Assembly: GCA_937973565.1 (NCBI GenBank)
Contig: CALJKQ010000233.1
Location: forward strand, 1-36,823
Direction: 5' to 3'
From: an uncultured Saprospiraceae bacterium
GTDB taxonomy: Bacteria; Bacteroidota; Bacteroidia; Chitinophagales; Saprospiraceae
DNA length: 36,823 bases
A program made the translations under genes and the position numbers. A model generated the notes under the pieces. The model was not told the origin of the DNA, made no database searches, and worked only from the letters and a program-made list of their open reading frames with translations. This document shows, one piece after another, positions 1 through 10,100 of this stretch; within the stretch, counting starts at the first letter, position 1, and every line of letters begins with the position of its first letter.

Positions 1-156
1 GAAAAACAGACCCTGCTCGATCAGCCGGCCTAGTTGGGCGTCGGTTTCAATCACAAAGCCTTCGCGCAACAATAATTTTCCGTTGGCATCACTAACAGCC
101 CAAGGGAGTGGCTTGCCTATCTGGATGTTACCGACACTGATGCGTTGCTTACCCAT
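1..156 (-). CDS. N-terminal fragment of a possible HD-GYP/PilZ-type signalling protein
   Basis: An open frame starts at the ATG at 156 and runs off the left edge, giving 52 residues beginning MGKQRISVGNIQIGKPLPWA. The pattern V-G-x-I-x-I-G-x-P-L-P-W followed by D-A-N-G-K-L-L-L-R-E-G resembles the N-terminus of betaproteobacterial signalling proteins of the HD-GYP or PilZ kind, where this short beta-rich piece precedes the signalling domain. No catalytic residues are inside the window, so the family call is tentative. It lies on the same strand as sspB, sspA and petC but is separated from sspB by an intrinsic terminator, so it is probably a separate transcription unit. Confidence 0.45.
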   Translation of the reverse strand, partial: MGKQRISVGNIQIGKPLPWAVSDANGKLLLREGFVIETDAQLGRLIEQGLFF

Positions 157-332
157 GCTAAACCCGTTTTCGGAATCGACTAACGTTCTGTTTATGTATT
201 GAGTATAGCAACGATTGCTAATATTCAAGAAATATAAGAGCTTATGCTGGAATTCCCCAGTTTCGTGTTTCGTTTTGGAAAATATTCTGACTGATATCGG
301 CGATAAATCGCGCCATAACGGATTGGCTGAGG

Positions 333-365
333 ACAAAAAATTGCCCAACAGGATTTGTTGGGCAA
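333..365 (-). terminator. Intrinsic terminator after sspB
   Basis: A perfect 10-bp stem pairs 341-350 (TTGCCCAACA) with 356-365, with a 5-nt loop. On the minus strand it is followed by a U run (the A tract at 335-340). It begins 13 bases past the sspB stop codon and would end the sspA-sspB transcript. Confidence 0.85.
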
Positions 366-377
366 TGATGGGGTGTT

Positions 378-779
378 CTATTTCACCACTTGCAACTTGG
401 CACGGCCCTTGGGGCGTGTGTCGTCGCCGCTGTCGGGCGGCGGCGGTGGAGGCGTTTCTTCGTCGATGACTGCTTCAAAGTTCATCCCCATGCCATTTTC
501 CCGGGCAAACAGCGCAATCACATTGCCGATTGGCACAACGATGTCCTGCGGTACGCCATTGAAGCGGGCGGAGAAGGTAATGAAATCGTTTTCGATCAAC
601 ATGTCGCGGGTGGCGTTGTAGCTGACATTCAAGACGATTTCGTTGTCTTTGACATATTCCATCGGTACCCGGATGCGATCACCAAGTACTGCCACCGCCA
701 GATAAGGGGTGTGTCCCTGATCGGTGCACCATTGATGCACGGCGCGCAACAGATAGGGTTTCATTGAACTGTCACTCAT
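378..779 (-). CDS. sspB: ClpXP protease specificity-enhancing factor SspB
   Basis: SspB is the cytoplasmic adaptor that binds ssrA-tagged peptides from stalled ribosomes and delivers them to ClpXP. The 133-residue product has the usual plan: a folded substrate-binding domain (about residues 1-100, beginning MSDSSMKPYLLRAVHQWC), a low-complexity linker here containing a run of six prolines, and the short C-terminal ClpX-docking tail ending LQVVK. It lies 49 bases downstream of sspA on the same strand, the classic sspA-sspB operon of beta- and gammaproteobacteria. This is proteobacterial sequence, unrelated to the Bacteroidota genes beyond position 1846. Confidence 0.95.
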   Translation of the reverse strand: MSDSSMKPYLLRAVHQWCTDQGHTPYLAVAVLGDRIRVPMEYVKDNEIVLNVSYNATRDMLIENDFITFSARFNGVPQDIVVPIGNVIALFARENGMGMNFEAVIDEETPPPPPPDSGDDTRPKGRAKLQVVK

Positions 780-828
780 GCTCTGCTCCTGAATAAAGAT
801 CAGGCCGGAAGCGTGTCCGGCCAGTCGA

Positions 829-1434
829 TCATTTGCGCATTGCTTTTTCGTTGGGCGTCAGCGAATCAATAAATGCCTGGCGGCTGAACAGACGCTCCGC
901 ATATTTCATCAGGTTCGGGTTGGGTTTGGCAAATTCGATACCGTAATGTTCCAGGCGCCACAGTAGCGGGGCAACGGCAACGTCGAGCATGGAGAATTCA
1001 TCACCCAGCATGAACTTCTGCTTGGCGAAAACCGGGGCAATCTGAGTCAGGTTGTCTCGGATTGCCGAGCGTGCTTTTTCCTGGTCCTTCTTCGACGAAG
1101 CGGCATTTTCCAGTACCCGCACGTGAACAAACAACTCTTGTTCAAAACGGAATAGGAACAGGCGAGCGCGAGCACGCATTACCGGATCGGCTGGCATCAG
1201 TTGCGGGTGGGGGAAGCGTTCATCGATATATTCATTGATGATGTTGGCTTCGTGCAGGATCAGGTCGCGTTCCACCAGCACTGGCACTTCGTTGTAGGGG
1301 TTCATCACGGCCAGATCTTCCGGTTTGTCGTGGATATCGACATCATTGATCTGGAAGTCCATGCCTTTTTCGAACAGAACGATACGGCAACGATGGCTGA
1401 ATGGGCAGGTGGTACCCGAATAGAGGGTCATCAT
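829..1434 (-). CDS. sspA: Stringent starvation protein A (GST-fold RNA polymerase-associated protein)
   Basis: SspA binds RNA polymerase and alters transcription during starvation and acid stress in proteobacteria. The 201-residue product has a thioredoxin-fold N-terminal half (about 1-80, starting MMTLYSGTTCPFSHRCR, with the conserved NEVPVLVERDLILHEANII stretch) and an all-helical GST C-terminal half (about 85-200). Length and both domains match the family. Two ATG codons are adjacent at the start, so the protein may begin at the second Met. It sits between petC and sspB, the usual betaproteobacterial order petABC-sspA-sspB, and probably shares a transcript with sspB. Confidence 0.95.
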   Translation of the reverse strand: MMTLYSGTTCPFSHRCRIVLFEKGMDFQINDVDIHDKPEDLAVMNPYNEVPVLVERDLILHEANIINEYIDERFPHPQLMPADPVMRARARLFLFRFEQELFVHVRVLENAASSKKDQEKARSAIRDNLTQIAPVFAKQKFMLGDEFSMLDVAVAPLLWRLEHYGIEFAKPNPNLMKYAERLFSRQAFIDSLTPNEKAMRK

Positions 1435-1530
1435 GATGAGGCTTGCCTTTCGTTTTAATGCGCAAAAACGGCAATTCTAGCAGTTAGCTGTGGTGAAATG
1501 CCAGTTTTGTATAGCAAGTTATTGATTCGG

Positions 1531-1565
1531 AATAAAAAAACGGAAGGCATTGCCTTCCGTTTTTG
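1531..1565 (-). terminator. Intrinsic terminator after petC, possibly bidirectional
   Basis: The inverted repeat CGGAAGGCA (1541-1549) / TGCCTTCCG (1551-1559) is flanked by an A tract at 1534-1540 and a T tract at 1560-1564. Read on the minus strand it lies about 20 bases past the petC stop and ends in a U run. It separates petC from sspA. Confidence 0.8.
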
Positions 1566-1584
1566 TTTGCTCTCAGTTGCTGAG

Positions 1585-1845
1585 TCAGTGTACGTCTTTC
1601 CAGTACTCTTTCTTCAGCATGTATGCCAGTGGCAGGAAGATCAGCGTCAGGAACAGCAGAACCACATAACCAATGGTCTGGCGCTTGTTCTGTGCCGGTT
1701 CACCCATATAGACCAGATAGTTGACCAGGTCGGCAACGGTCTTGTCATATTCTGTGGTGTCGGCTTTGCCATCGGCGCCCAGACGAGTCTGGCTACCGGC
1801 TTTAACCAGCTTCAGGGTTTTGGTTTCGTGACCATCGTTGATGAT
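1585..1845 (-). CDS. petC: Cytochrome c1 of the bc1 complex, C-terminal fragment
   Basis: Reading the minus strand back from the stop at 1585-1587 gives an 87-residue C-terminus. It includes the motif TVADLVNYLVYMGEPAQNKR, a hydrophobic membrane anchor (about 20 residues, IGYVVLLFLTLIFLPLAYML) and the tail KKEYWKDVH. This is the end of cytochrome c1, the membrane-anchored haem c subunit of ubiquinol-cytochrome c reductase in betaproteobacteria. The CXXCH haem site and all upstream sequence are missing because the frame meets Bacteroidota sequence near 1830-1860. The neighbours sspA and sspB support the identity. The exact upstream limit is uncertain by about 15 bases. Confidence 0.85.
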   Translation of the reverse strand: MINDGHETKTLKLVKAGSQTRLGADGKADTTEYDKTVADLVNYLVYMGEPAQNKRQTIGYVVLLFLTLIFLPLAYMLKKEYWKDVH

Positions 1846-1860
1846 GCCACCTACAACCCC
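1825..1860. other. Junction between proteobacterial and Bacteroidota sequence
   Basis: To the left, the minus strand codes for cytochrome c1. To the right, the plus strand codes for a T9SS-sorted Ig-repeat protein. Both genes are cut at the same place, with no intergenic sequence, integrase, tRNA or insertion sequence between them. Base composition and gene content change here. The simplest explanation is a chimeric assembly. The precise breakpoint cannot be fixed by eye. Confidence 0.8.
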
Positions 1861-4800
1861 AACTCTCCGTGCAGCGCCTTCATCGCATCATCAGGCAGTG
1901 ATCCGGGCACAGCCGGTGTTCAGGCAAGTTCGGTGTTTTCAGCCGACTTAGATGAGTGCACCAAATACCGCATGTTATTTTTCAATTACGGAGATAAACC
2001 CATCAATACCCGTTTACCCAGTTTCAATGGCCCCGGTATTTTATTAGAGGAACCGGCTACACCCATTACTGATTTTATGGTTACTTATGTTGCCGTTAAA
2101 AACTCAACGGATATCATCACTGCGGTTTCCAATTCTGCCAACTTTACCAATCTGAGCCCGGGTATTTATACGATCTATGGGTATACTTTCAAAAGCGGGG
2201 GAACTACTCCTCCAAATATTACAGATCTGAATAGTTATGTGGGTAAAAAATACAATGAGTTTTATATTGCCGGAGATTGTTTCCTTCCAAGTCTCAACAG
2301 CTTCCAATTGGAAGTAGTTGGCTCTTGTTCTCTGGAAGCTGCCGAGTTGGGTGTTCAATCACCCTGCAACCCGCTGGATAATTCATTTACCCAGGAAATT
2401 ATTTTGACCTATACGGATGCACCGGGGGATAGTATTGTAATTGGTAATAATGTATTTGCAATTACTTCAAGTCCGCAGAATATCGTTTTTACCGGCAATT
2501 CGAATGGATCAACAACTTTCCTTGATGCTTATTTCAGAGAAGAAGCAACTTGCCGATTTACAGTCAGCATCAATCATCCCCAAAACTGTTGTCCATTTGA
2601 AATTGGTGTAGAAACCGATCAAAGGGGATGTGAAGGCCAACCACTCACAGTTGATGCCAATACAAACCTCGGTACTTACGAGTGGAAGAACAGCGCAGGA
2701 ATGGTAATTGGAATGGCTTCTTCCGTTGTGCTAAATACTGCGGGAACCTATACCGTTAATGTTACCAGCCCAACAGGATGTAGCAAGTCACAGGATTTCA
2801 CGGCCGTTTTTGAACCTACTCCTACCGTGTCACTTCCAGCCGATGTAACCATTTGCGATGGAGTGGACTTTATGGTGGCTGCCAATACTACTGCTTCATT
2901 TTTGGAGTGGTACAAAGATGGAGTATTGGTACAATCGGGGCCCCAGAAAACCCTCACTGTAGACACAGCAGGCGTTTACCAGGTAAAAGCAGGCAATTCG
3001 GCAGCTTGTCAGGTTACCGATGAAATAAATATTGGTGTGAAACCTTCTCCTAAACCCAATCTAGGAAACGACAAGGATATTTGCGAAGGAGATGATGTCA
3101 CCTTGAGCATTACCGACAATGGAACCGTGAGTTGGTTTTTCAACAATACCCCAATTCCCAATCAAACAGGTAAAACACTGACTGTATCCGAAGAAGGGGT
3201 CTATAAAGTTGTAGTGGCCGCGGCCAATGGTTGCACCAATGAAGATATAGCAAATGTAAATGTTTATGCACTGCCAACTGTCAATGCAGGACCCGACCTT
3301 AAGTTCTGTGAAGGAAAAGATGTAACCGTCACAGCTACTTCATCCAGTCAGAACTTTCAATGGTTTAAAGATGGAGTATCTTACACGGCGGTTGACTTGT
3401 CTTTTGTTACCAATCAACCCGGAAAATACAAAATCGTTGCATCCAACGACATTGGCTGTAAGGTCGCAGACTCTTTGATCGTTACGAGAAATCTTTTGCC
3501 AACTGTCAATTTAGGTGCTGATAAAATAGGATGTATCGGAAGCCAGGTTCCTTTGACGGGACCAACCGGCACCGGCTATCAATACCAATGGACATTCAAT
3601 GGCAATGCACTGACCGGGGGTCAAAACATCAATGCTACCAATCCCGGCACTTATTCGCTACTTGTTACGGATGCCAATGGTTGTACCAACGTTGACATGG
3701 TGGATGTTGACTTCAAGCCAGGCCCCAGTGTTACGCTCAGTGATGTAAGTATTGAAATTTGCGAAGGCGAATCATATCAGTTGGAGGCAACCACTACGGC
3801 TACCAAAATAGAATGGCTCAAGGATGGTCTGACAATCAATGGCCAAACAGGCAAAACGCTCACCATCACACAGGCCGGCACTTATACCATCAAGGCATCC
3901 GGCAATGTGGGTGGAGGTGCTGAATGTACGGTAGAAGAGTCTGCAACAGTAGTGGTGAACCCCAAACTGGCGGTCAGTGTAAATGATACCACAGCTTGCG
4001 AAGGCGAAACCATTACCCTCACATCCAATGTAAGTGCCTTTAAATACACATGGAAACTGGGTGCTCAGGTAGTGGGCAATTCCAAAACCTATAAGCCCAC
4101 TGTGGCCGGTACATACACCCTGGAGGTAGAAACCCAAAAGGGATGTAAATCTACCGACAATGTTGTGGTAGTATTCAGCGCACGTCCGAGTGTATTGATC
4201 CCTGCTACAGGAGAATACTGCAAAGGCCAGCAGTTGGATGTTACAGGTCAGAGTAATGGCAATAAATTCAGATGGTTGCAAAATGGTACGGCCATTGCCA
4301 ATGCAACTTCCTTGACACATACTATCAAAAGTGCAGGTACTTTTGTCCTGGAGGCCAGCTTCAATGGCGCATGCCCTCGTACGGATACCATTGTAGTTAC
4401 AGAAAGGCCGGTTCCTGTTGTGAATTTGGGTACAGATAAAACACTGTGTCCAAAAGATTCTATCGTTCTGGATGCAGCCAATGCGGGTGCTACCTACAAC
4501 TGGTCGAATGGATCCAACACCCAAAAAGTAACGGTTAAAAACAGTGGGGCCGCTGGTAAGCTTACTTTGAACCTGACGGTAACCAATACTTTTGGTTGTT
4601 CAGCTACAGATGTAATCGAGATTACCAACAGACCCGTGGTAAATGTAAACCTCAATGCTTCAGCTCCCGGTATTTGCGGCGGAGATACCGTAACGCTTAC
4701 GGCAACCGGAGGATTGGATTATGCATGGGAAGGGCCACAAGGCACTTTCGATCTGGTATCATCGGATAAAATTAAGGTGTATCCGGGCACTACTTCTACG

Positions 4801-5388
4801 TATAGGGTTATAGCCAGTGATGATTGTCCGGGCAACAGGGATACGGCATCCAGAGAGATCAAAATATTTACCCTTCCTGCTGTAAGTGCCGGTGGTGATA
4901 CCTGTGTGATCAAGGGCAGGTCTATTAAACTCAAAGCGACAGGTGGCGCATTCTATACATGGCAATCAGATGAATCCATTCTCAGTGGCGCAAACACCTC
5001 TTCACCCGTGGTTATGCCGGAAGTGGAAACGACCTATTTTGTCCAGATTAAGGATGCCAATGGGTGTATTCAGTTTGATTCGGTGTCGGTATGTATCATC
5101 GAAGATCCGCTCAGTCTGTTGAAGCAGGTGGATGCCATTACACCCAATGAGGATGGATACAACGATGAACTGGAGTTTATCGGTCTGGAAGCATTTCCTG
5201 ACAACAGCCTGATTGTTTACAACAGGTGGGGTAGTATAGTATATGAGAAACTGAGGTATCAAACAGACGGAGAAAGGTTTGATGGCACCAGAAATGGTGA
5301 GCAGCTGCCTCCGGATACATATTATTATGTATTAAAATTTGATACCTATGTATTCAAGTCTGCTTTAACCATTGTCCGTGAAAAGTAA
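1846..5388 (+). CDS. Large Ig-like repeat adhesin with C-terminal T9SS type B sorting domain (5' truncated)
   Basis: About 1180 residues remain. They begin near DDATYNPNSPCSAF; the in-frame codons before this (back to 1498) are antisense petC and not part of the protein. The body is a chain of about nine Ig/PKD-like repeats of roughly 80 residues, each opening with a variant of x-L-G-x-D-x-x-I-C-E-G-x-x-V-T-L and closing with a G-x-Y-x-V strand. Examples open at NLGNDKDICEGDD, NAGPDLKFCEGKD and VNLGTDKTLCPKD. The last 90 residues, from ITPNEDGYNDELEF through YNRWGSIVYE to PPDTYYYVLKF, form the CHU_C/gliding-motility type B sorting domain that directs export by T9SS. The protein is probably secreted and attached to the cell surface. 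The PorP/SprF gene directly downstream is the partner normally found with type B substrates. The true N-terminus and signal peptide are absent. Confidence 0.9.
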   Translation, partial: ATYNPNSPCSAFIASSGSDPGTAGVQASSVFSADLDECTKYRMLFFNYGDKPINTRLPSFNGPGILLEEPATPITDFMVTYVAVKNSTDIITAVSNSANFTNLSPGIYTIYGYTFKSGGTTPPNITDLNSYVGKKYNEFYIAGDCFLPSLNSFQLEVVGSCSLEAAELGVQSPCNPLDNSFTQEIILTYTDAPGDSIVIGNNVFAITSSPQNIVFTGNSNGSTTFLDAYFREEATCRFTVSINHPQNCCPFEIGVETDQRGCEGQPLTVDANTNLGTYEWKNSAGMVIGMASSVVLNTAGTYTVNVTSPTGCSKSQDFTAVFEPTPTVSLPADVTICDGVDFMVAANTTASFLEWYKDGVLVQSGPQKTLTVDTAGVYQVKAGNSAACQVTDEINIGVKPSPKPNLGNDKDICEGDDVTLSITDNGTVSWFFNNTPIPNQTGKTLTVSEEGVYKVVVAAANGCTNEDIANVNVYALPTVNAGPDLKFCEGKDVTVTATSSSQNFQWFKDGVSYTAVDLSFVTNQPGKYKIVASNDIGCKVADSLIVTRNLLPTVNLGADKIGCIGSQVPLTGPTGTGYQYQWTFNGNALTGGQNINATNPGTYSLLVTDANGCTNVDMVDVDFKPGPSVTLSDVSIEICEGESYQLEATTTATKIEWLKDGLTINGQTGKTLTITQAGTYTIKASGNVGGGAECTVEESATVVVNPKLAVSVNDTTACEGETITLTSNVSAFKYTWKLGAQVVGNSKTYKPTVAGTYTLEVETQKGCKSTDNVVVVFSARPSVLIPATGEYCKGQQLDVTGQSNGNKFRWLQNGTAIANATSLTHTIKSAGTFVLEASFNGACPRTDTIVVTERPVPVVNLGTDKTLCPKDSIVLDAANAGATYNWSNGSNTQKVTVKNSGAAGKLTLNLTVTNTFGCSATDVIEITNRPVVNVNLNASAPGICGGDTVTLTATGGLDYAWEGPQGTFDLVSSDKIKVYPGTTSTYRVIASDDCPGNRDTASREIKIFTLPAVSAGGDTCVIKGRSIKLKATGGAFYTWQSDESILSGANTSSPVVMPEVETTYFVQIKDANGCIQFDSVSVCIIEDPLSLLKQVDAITPNEDGYNDELEFIGLEAFPDNSLIVYNRWGSIVYEKLRYQTDGERFDGTRNGEQLPPDTYYYVLKFDTYVFKSALTIVREK

Positions 5389-5404
5389 TTGTTCAAACAA
5401 TCAA

Positions 5405-6340
5405 ATGCAAAAAATGAAAACAGCTAAAATATTTATCCTGATTTGTTTGGGCTTTACCACATGGATGAAAGCCCAGCAGCTTCCCTATATGTCTCAATTG
5501 GGTGATGCCAAATCTTATTGGAATCCTGCGGCAACTGCATTGGGTACAAATATGAACCTCGATGTTTTTGTAAGGCAGCAATGGGTGGGCTTTAAAGGGG
5601 CACCTACCACAGGCTTTATCAATTATCAGTACCCATTTGTGGATTATCGAATGAGTGCCGGCGGCTCTCTTTTATTTGATAAAACAGGCCCGGTTTCCAA
5701 AATAGGAGTGCAACTCAACTATGCATACAAAGTTATTGATGCCCTCGGTGAAGACAGCCAACTATCATTGGGTATTACGGCAGGTGCCCAAAGTTACAGC
5801 TACAATACCACCAATGCTGTAGTCAACCAATCCGATGACCCATCACTGGGCAAATCGGGTAGCTCGGGCTTTTTTCCTTCAGTAGGAGCAGGTTTCTTCT
5901 ATCTTTCTGATAATAGGGCATACAGGGCAGACAATACCTTCTTTTTGGGTTTTTCCTATTTACAGGCATATGAAGCCAACGTGCTCATCAATGATCTCAA
6001 CCAAAAAAGGTATGCCCATTTGGTACTCGATTTTGGTACCAGATTGTACGGTACAACAGGCTATTTTGAACCCAGTTTTACGCTCAATTATGTTGATCCG
6101 GAGCTGATCAATTTACAGGTAGGTGCCAAATACGAAATGAGAGATCGTTTTTGGGCGGGATTGGGTTACAGTTCGGTTAGCGATATCAACCTTCAGGGAG
6201 GTATTATCTTTAGCGATTTTGGAAACAGAGATGCCAACCTTCGGGTGGGTGTGCTTGCCAATCTGGGCATCACTTCTGCCATTCAATATTTTGGCCCCGG
6301 CTTTGAATTTTTCCTGCGGTATGAATTTGATATGGATTGA
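5405..6340 (+). CDS. PorP/SprF family T9SS outer-membrane protein
   Basis: PorP/SprF proteins are outer-membrane beta-barrel-like proteins that help secrete or anchor T9SS substrates; SprF serves SprB in Flavobacterium. The product starts MQKMKTAKIFILICLGF and has a signal peptide ending near MKAQ|QLPYMSQ. It continues with the family hallmark YWNPAATALG and RQQWVGFKGAPTTGFINY, then alternating amphipathic strands to the end. An in-frame codon at 5372 lies inside the upstream gene, so the ATG at 5405 or 5414 is preferred; 5414 gives the most typical signal peptide. It starts 16 bases after the adhesin stop, and the two are almost certainly an operon and a functional pair. Confidence 0.92.
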   Translation: MQKMKTAKIFILICLGFTTWMKAQQLPYMSQLGDAKSYWNPAATALGTNMNLDVFVRQQWVGFKGAPTTGFINYQYPFVDYRMSAGGSLLFDKTGPVSKIGVQLNYAYKVIDALGEDSQLSLGITAGAQSYSYNTTNAVVNQSDDPSLGKSGSSGFFPSVGAGFFYLSDNRAYRADNTFFLGFSYLQAYEANVLINDLNQKRYAHLVLDFGTRLYGTTGYFEPSFTLNYVDPELINLQVGAKYEMRDRFWAGLGYSSVSDINLQGGIIFSDFGNRDANLRVGVLANLGITSAIQYFGPGFEFFLRYEFDMD

Positions 6341-6357
6341 TTTCCAAAAAATAAAAT

Positions 6358-7137
6358 ATGTACGACTTCCACGGTAATAAATCCCGTTACTTTGAAATAC
6401 AGCAATGGGTAACGGAAAATTATATCATACCGTTTCTGCAAATTCCACAAAATCAAAAGCTCCATGTGCTGGAAGTGGGTTGTGGAGAAGCCGGTGTTTT
6501 AAAGGCTTTTATGGAGGCTGGTCATACAGGAGTAGGTATAGAGCTTTCACATACGCGTGTGGAAATGGCCATTGCGTTTCAAAAAGATGCCATTCAGCAG
6601 GGCAGATTGAAGATTGTAAATGCGAATATTTACGACATCGATCCCAAAATACAAACCGAATACCAGTTTGATCTGATTGTACTCAAAGATGTGATCGAAC
6701 ATATCCCTGATCAAAGCAGATTTATAGCCAAACTCAAAGATTTCTTAAAGCCGGGCGGCCGCGTTTTTTTTGCTTATCCACCCTGGTGGATGCCATTTGG
6801 GGGACATCAGCAAATTTGCAAAAGTAAAATATTGTCTCGTTTACCCTGGTTCCATCTACTGCCTGTAGTGCTTTATAAGTCACTACTTCGCTTTATGGGT
6901 GAATCTGAAGCCACCATCAAAGAGTTGCTGGAAATCAAGGAGACCGGCATCCTTACCGAACAAATTCATAACTTTATTCGCCAACACGGCTTTGAATCAG
7001 AAAGGGAAATTTACTGGTTGATCAATCCCATTTATGTTAGAAAATTCAAACTTAAACCTTTGAAAGCCTGGATTGCCATCCCTTATTTAAGAAATATTTA
7101 TTGTACAGCGCACTACATTAGTTTTATCGTAAAATAG
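6358..7137 (+). CDS. Class I SAM-dependent methyltransferase
   Basis: This 259-residue protein has a Rossmann-type SAM-binding core. Motif I is VLEVGCGEAG (residues 37-46). The acidic residue of motif II is in GVGIELS (E62). The DLIVLKDVIEHIPDQ segment (about 105-119) matches the methyltransferase 11/23 families, followed by LKPGGRVFFAYPPWW. The C-terminal third (about 150-259) is rich in aromatic and basic residues and resembles small-metabolite or glycan/lipid methyltransferases. The substrate cannot be told from sequence. It starts 17 bases after the PorP/SprF gene on the same strand, and its stop is 3 bases from the end of the convergent helicase gene. Confidence 0.85.
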   Translation: MYDFHGNKSRYFEIQQWVTENYIIPFLQIPQNQKLHVLEVGCGEAGVLKAFMEAGHTGVGIELSHTRVEMAIAFQKDAIQQGRLKIVNANIYDIDPKIQTEYQFDLIVLKDVIEHIPDQSRFIAKLKDFLKPGGRVFFAYPPWWMPFGGHQQICKSKILSRLPWFHLLPVVLYKSLLRFMGESEATIKELLEIKETGILTEQIHNFIRQHGFESEREIYWLINPIYVRKFKLKPLKAWIAIPYLRNIYCTAHYISFIVK

Positions 7138-7140
7138 CAA

Positions 7141-10100
7141 TCAACTTTCCGCTTCTATTTCAGGGTATTCCCGGTCTTCTTCTGAAAAATCAGGCTCGAT
7201 GCTGTCTGTCGCCAATTGTTCGGCCACAAACATACACCATTCGCATTCCTGGCATGCATTGTCAAAATCATGGGCAACTATTTTTTGATATACATATTGA
7301 ATTTGTTGGCCAACCTTTTCCATGTCTTCGGGGTGTACCTCTACGGCTTTTACTTTTGCATCTTCTTTTTGGGAGCTCATAAACTGAAAGGTAGCTGTAC
7401 CGAATCTCCCTTTACCTTCCCGTTGTTTTTCAGTAAGCAGACGATAAAAGACGGCTTGTCTCCAATAATCACCGCCATCTTTGCCACTGCCCGGCTCAAG
7501 ATCTGCTGCTTTGGTAAATTTACCGGAATCAAACTTTCCAGTCTTATAATCATAAACTTCGTAGTGATCATCATATTGGGAAAGACGGTCTATAATTCCG
7601 GTTATGGGAATGCCTTCATAATCGGCCTTTATTTTTAATTCGACCCTATGTTGGCGGGCTAAGTTCCACGAAGGTGAATGGAGTTCAAAGTGATTTTGCA
7701 AAGCCAGCTTGCCTTCATATTGATGAGATTCAAATTCAGCATTTGTAAAATGACTTTTGTATTTTTCCATGCCCTGGTAAAAAAAGTTGATCATGATTTC
7801 CACGGGAGGAACGGCATCGCTCTTTACATCGTTCCAGTATTGAAAGTACTTTTCAAGGGCATAATGCACTGCGTTTCCATACCCCGGTGCCGGCTTTCTG
7901 GCAGAGGGTACCCTCAGTATGTTTTCAAAATAGAAAGTAACCGGACAGTGCAGAAATTTGGAAACACCGGTTGCATTCATCTCCAATTTTGCCAAGGCAG
8001 CATCGATAGCCTGACCATCGATCAGGGCTGGTGTGAGCTTTACTTCGCGAATGCTGGTACTCAAAAAATGGGCAAGCTCATCGGCATCACTGTTTTCAAT
8101 AGGCATGGATGTAATATCGAACCCAAGCTCAGCAAGAAAGGGCAGTGATTCAACGCTCTTACCGTTTTGATCTTCCATGGGTGCGAGCATAACAAGCTGT
8201 TGTTTGGCTCTTGTCATTGCCACATAAAACAATCTCCGTTCATCCTCGTCGTTGCTGTCCCCTGCTTTTCGAAAGAGGGTAGGGGGAAATTTCACCTTAT
8301 CCCCCGGTTTTTCCAACCAGCTTTTTTTACTGGCGTTGAGTATAAATACATGAGAAAATTCCAACCCTTTGCTGCCGTGAGCGGTCACAAAATGAATACC
8401 TTCTTCTGATACCAAAATGCTGTTGTAGGGCAAATCGATACCAAATTCCTTCCTTTTTTCGATTGCGTCCAGAATACCGGCCAAATTCATGTCACCGTCT
8501 TTGGCAGTGAGGTCTTTCACAAAATCAAAAAATCGGTTGATGAGCTGCAATCGCCAACTGGCATTGCCCGACCTTAAAACCTGATCCATCATTCCGGTTT
8601 CGGTAATGACCTTTTCCAGGATAACCTGCGCCGTATGGTTAGACACAGCTGCAATAAGGTTTTCTAAAACATGGGCACAATGAACAAAAGCAGCGGTCTC
8701 TGTGATCCCAATACCTTGCAGAGCATTTTCATCCGAAAGGAAGGATCTCCATAGAAAAGCAGTGTCTGTTTCTTCACGGCTCATTCTGGATGCGTGAATA
8801 GCAATTCTGCCGATCTCCAGAGGCTTTAGTCCCCAAAAATCATAATGCAAAATTTCAAATAGTATGTGTCTCTGAGAATCGGGATATGCCAATTCACCTT
8901 GGATGAAAGTCAGCAATTGGATGATCCTTTTGATTTCGGGTTGCTGCAATACATCCACCCTTTTTTTCACATTTACCGGAATACCCAATTTGGTATAATA
9001 TTGGATCAACGCATCAGCATCCTTGTGATTTCTGTAAATGATGGCGATTTCGTTGTACGGCACACCCTTATCGTGTAAGTCCTTTATTTGACGTACGAGA
9101 CCCAACTCCATAGAGCCCGGATTCTTATATAATTTCAGTTCAGGCTTTGGTGTGGTGTTGTCTTCAAATGTTTGACCCGCTTTTAAGTTCTTATTCAAAC
9201 CGGGAATCTTGTGAGTAAGTCTTTCCCTGTTATTCTCAATCAGCAGTTTAGCTGTGTCGAGGATTTCCTGTCGGCTTCTGTAGTTGACATCCAGTACTAC
9301 GATGCCGGGATTGAACTTTTCGATAAATCGGTTGATGTTGTGCAGGTTGGCACCCTGAAAACGATAGATAGCCTGATCATCATCACCCACCACGAAAAGG
9401 TTGGGTTGATCATCATAATCTCCCAACATGAATAAGATATCGTTTTGAGCATTGTTGGTATCCTGGTATTCATCGGCGAGGACAAACTGAAATTGTTCCT
9501 GGTACCGAAGTCGGAGTTCGCCGTGATTTTTTAATGCTTTGACCACCCAGGTGATGGAGTCGTTGAAATCAATCCTATCTTTTTTTCTCAACAATTCCTG
9601 GTAAGTGGCCAGCAATTTTGACGCATTGCGAACAAACTCAAATTTCTTCAACTCTGTCTTTATAGACTCTGTTTTTGGATCGCCTTTTTTGTTGCCCTTA
9701 TAGTTTGACTTGTATTGAAAATCTTCCAGGGTGGGCAATAGGGCTGCGTATTCATCGTATGCGTTTTCTATTTCCTCCGGTGTCCATTCTTCTTGTTTCA
9801 TGGCACCAAAAACTTTGATGAAGCGGTCAATATCGTAATTTCGGTTGCCGGTATTTCTTTTTAAGGGATGATCTAAGGGCAATTGGGCAACCATCGCCTC
9901 TACTATTTCGTACAGTTCTACTTCATCTGCATTTTGCAAATTGAAGTAATCTCCAAAGTATTCGGGATTTTCACGAATGATCTTATTGCAAAAGCCATGG
10001 AAAGTGAAGATGCCTACTTTATAAGCATCCGGCCCCATGAAACTTACCAGGCGGTTGCGCATGGCCACCGTACCTGCCTCCGTAAAAGTCAGACACAGAA

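Noticed and set aside
157..377. tRNA or other RNA gene between the first gene and sspB
   Set aside because: No cloverleaf or TPsiC-like sequence could be found; only the sspB terminator is evident.
1498..1845. N-terminal extension of the T9SS adhesin
   Set aside because: The sequence is antisense to a clear cytochrome c1 C-terminus and its terminator; the frame is open by chance across the chimeric junction.
3772..4524. A 250-codon minus-strand frame
   Set aside because: It is antisense to the Ig-repeat region of the adhesin, has no recognisable domain, and its Cys/Gly-rich content mirrors the repeats.
7216..7638. Plus-strand frames of 70-156 codons inside the helicase gene (also at 7678-8148)
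   Set aside because: They lie antisense to well-conserved helicase and nuclease motifs and have no family resemblance.
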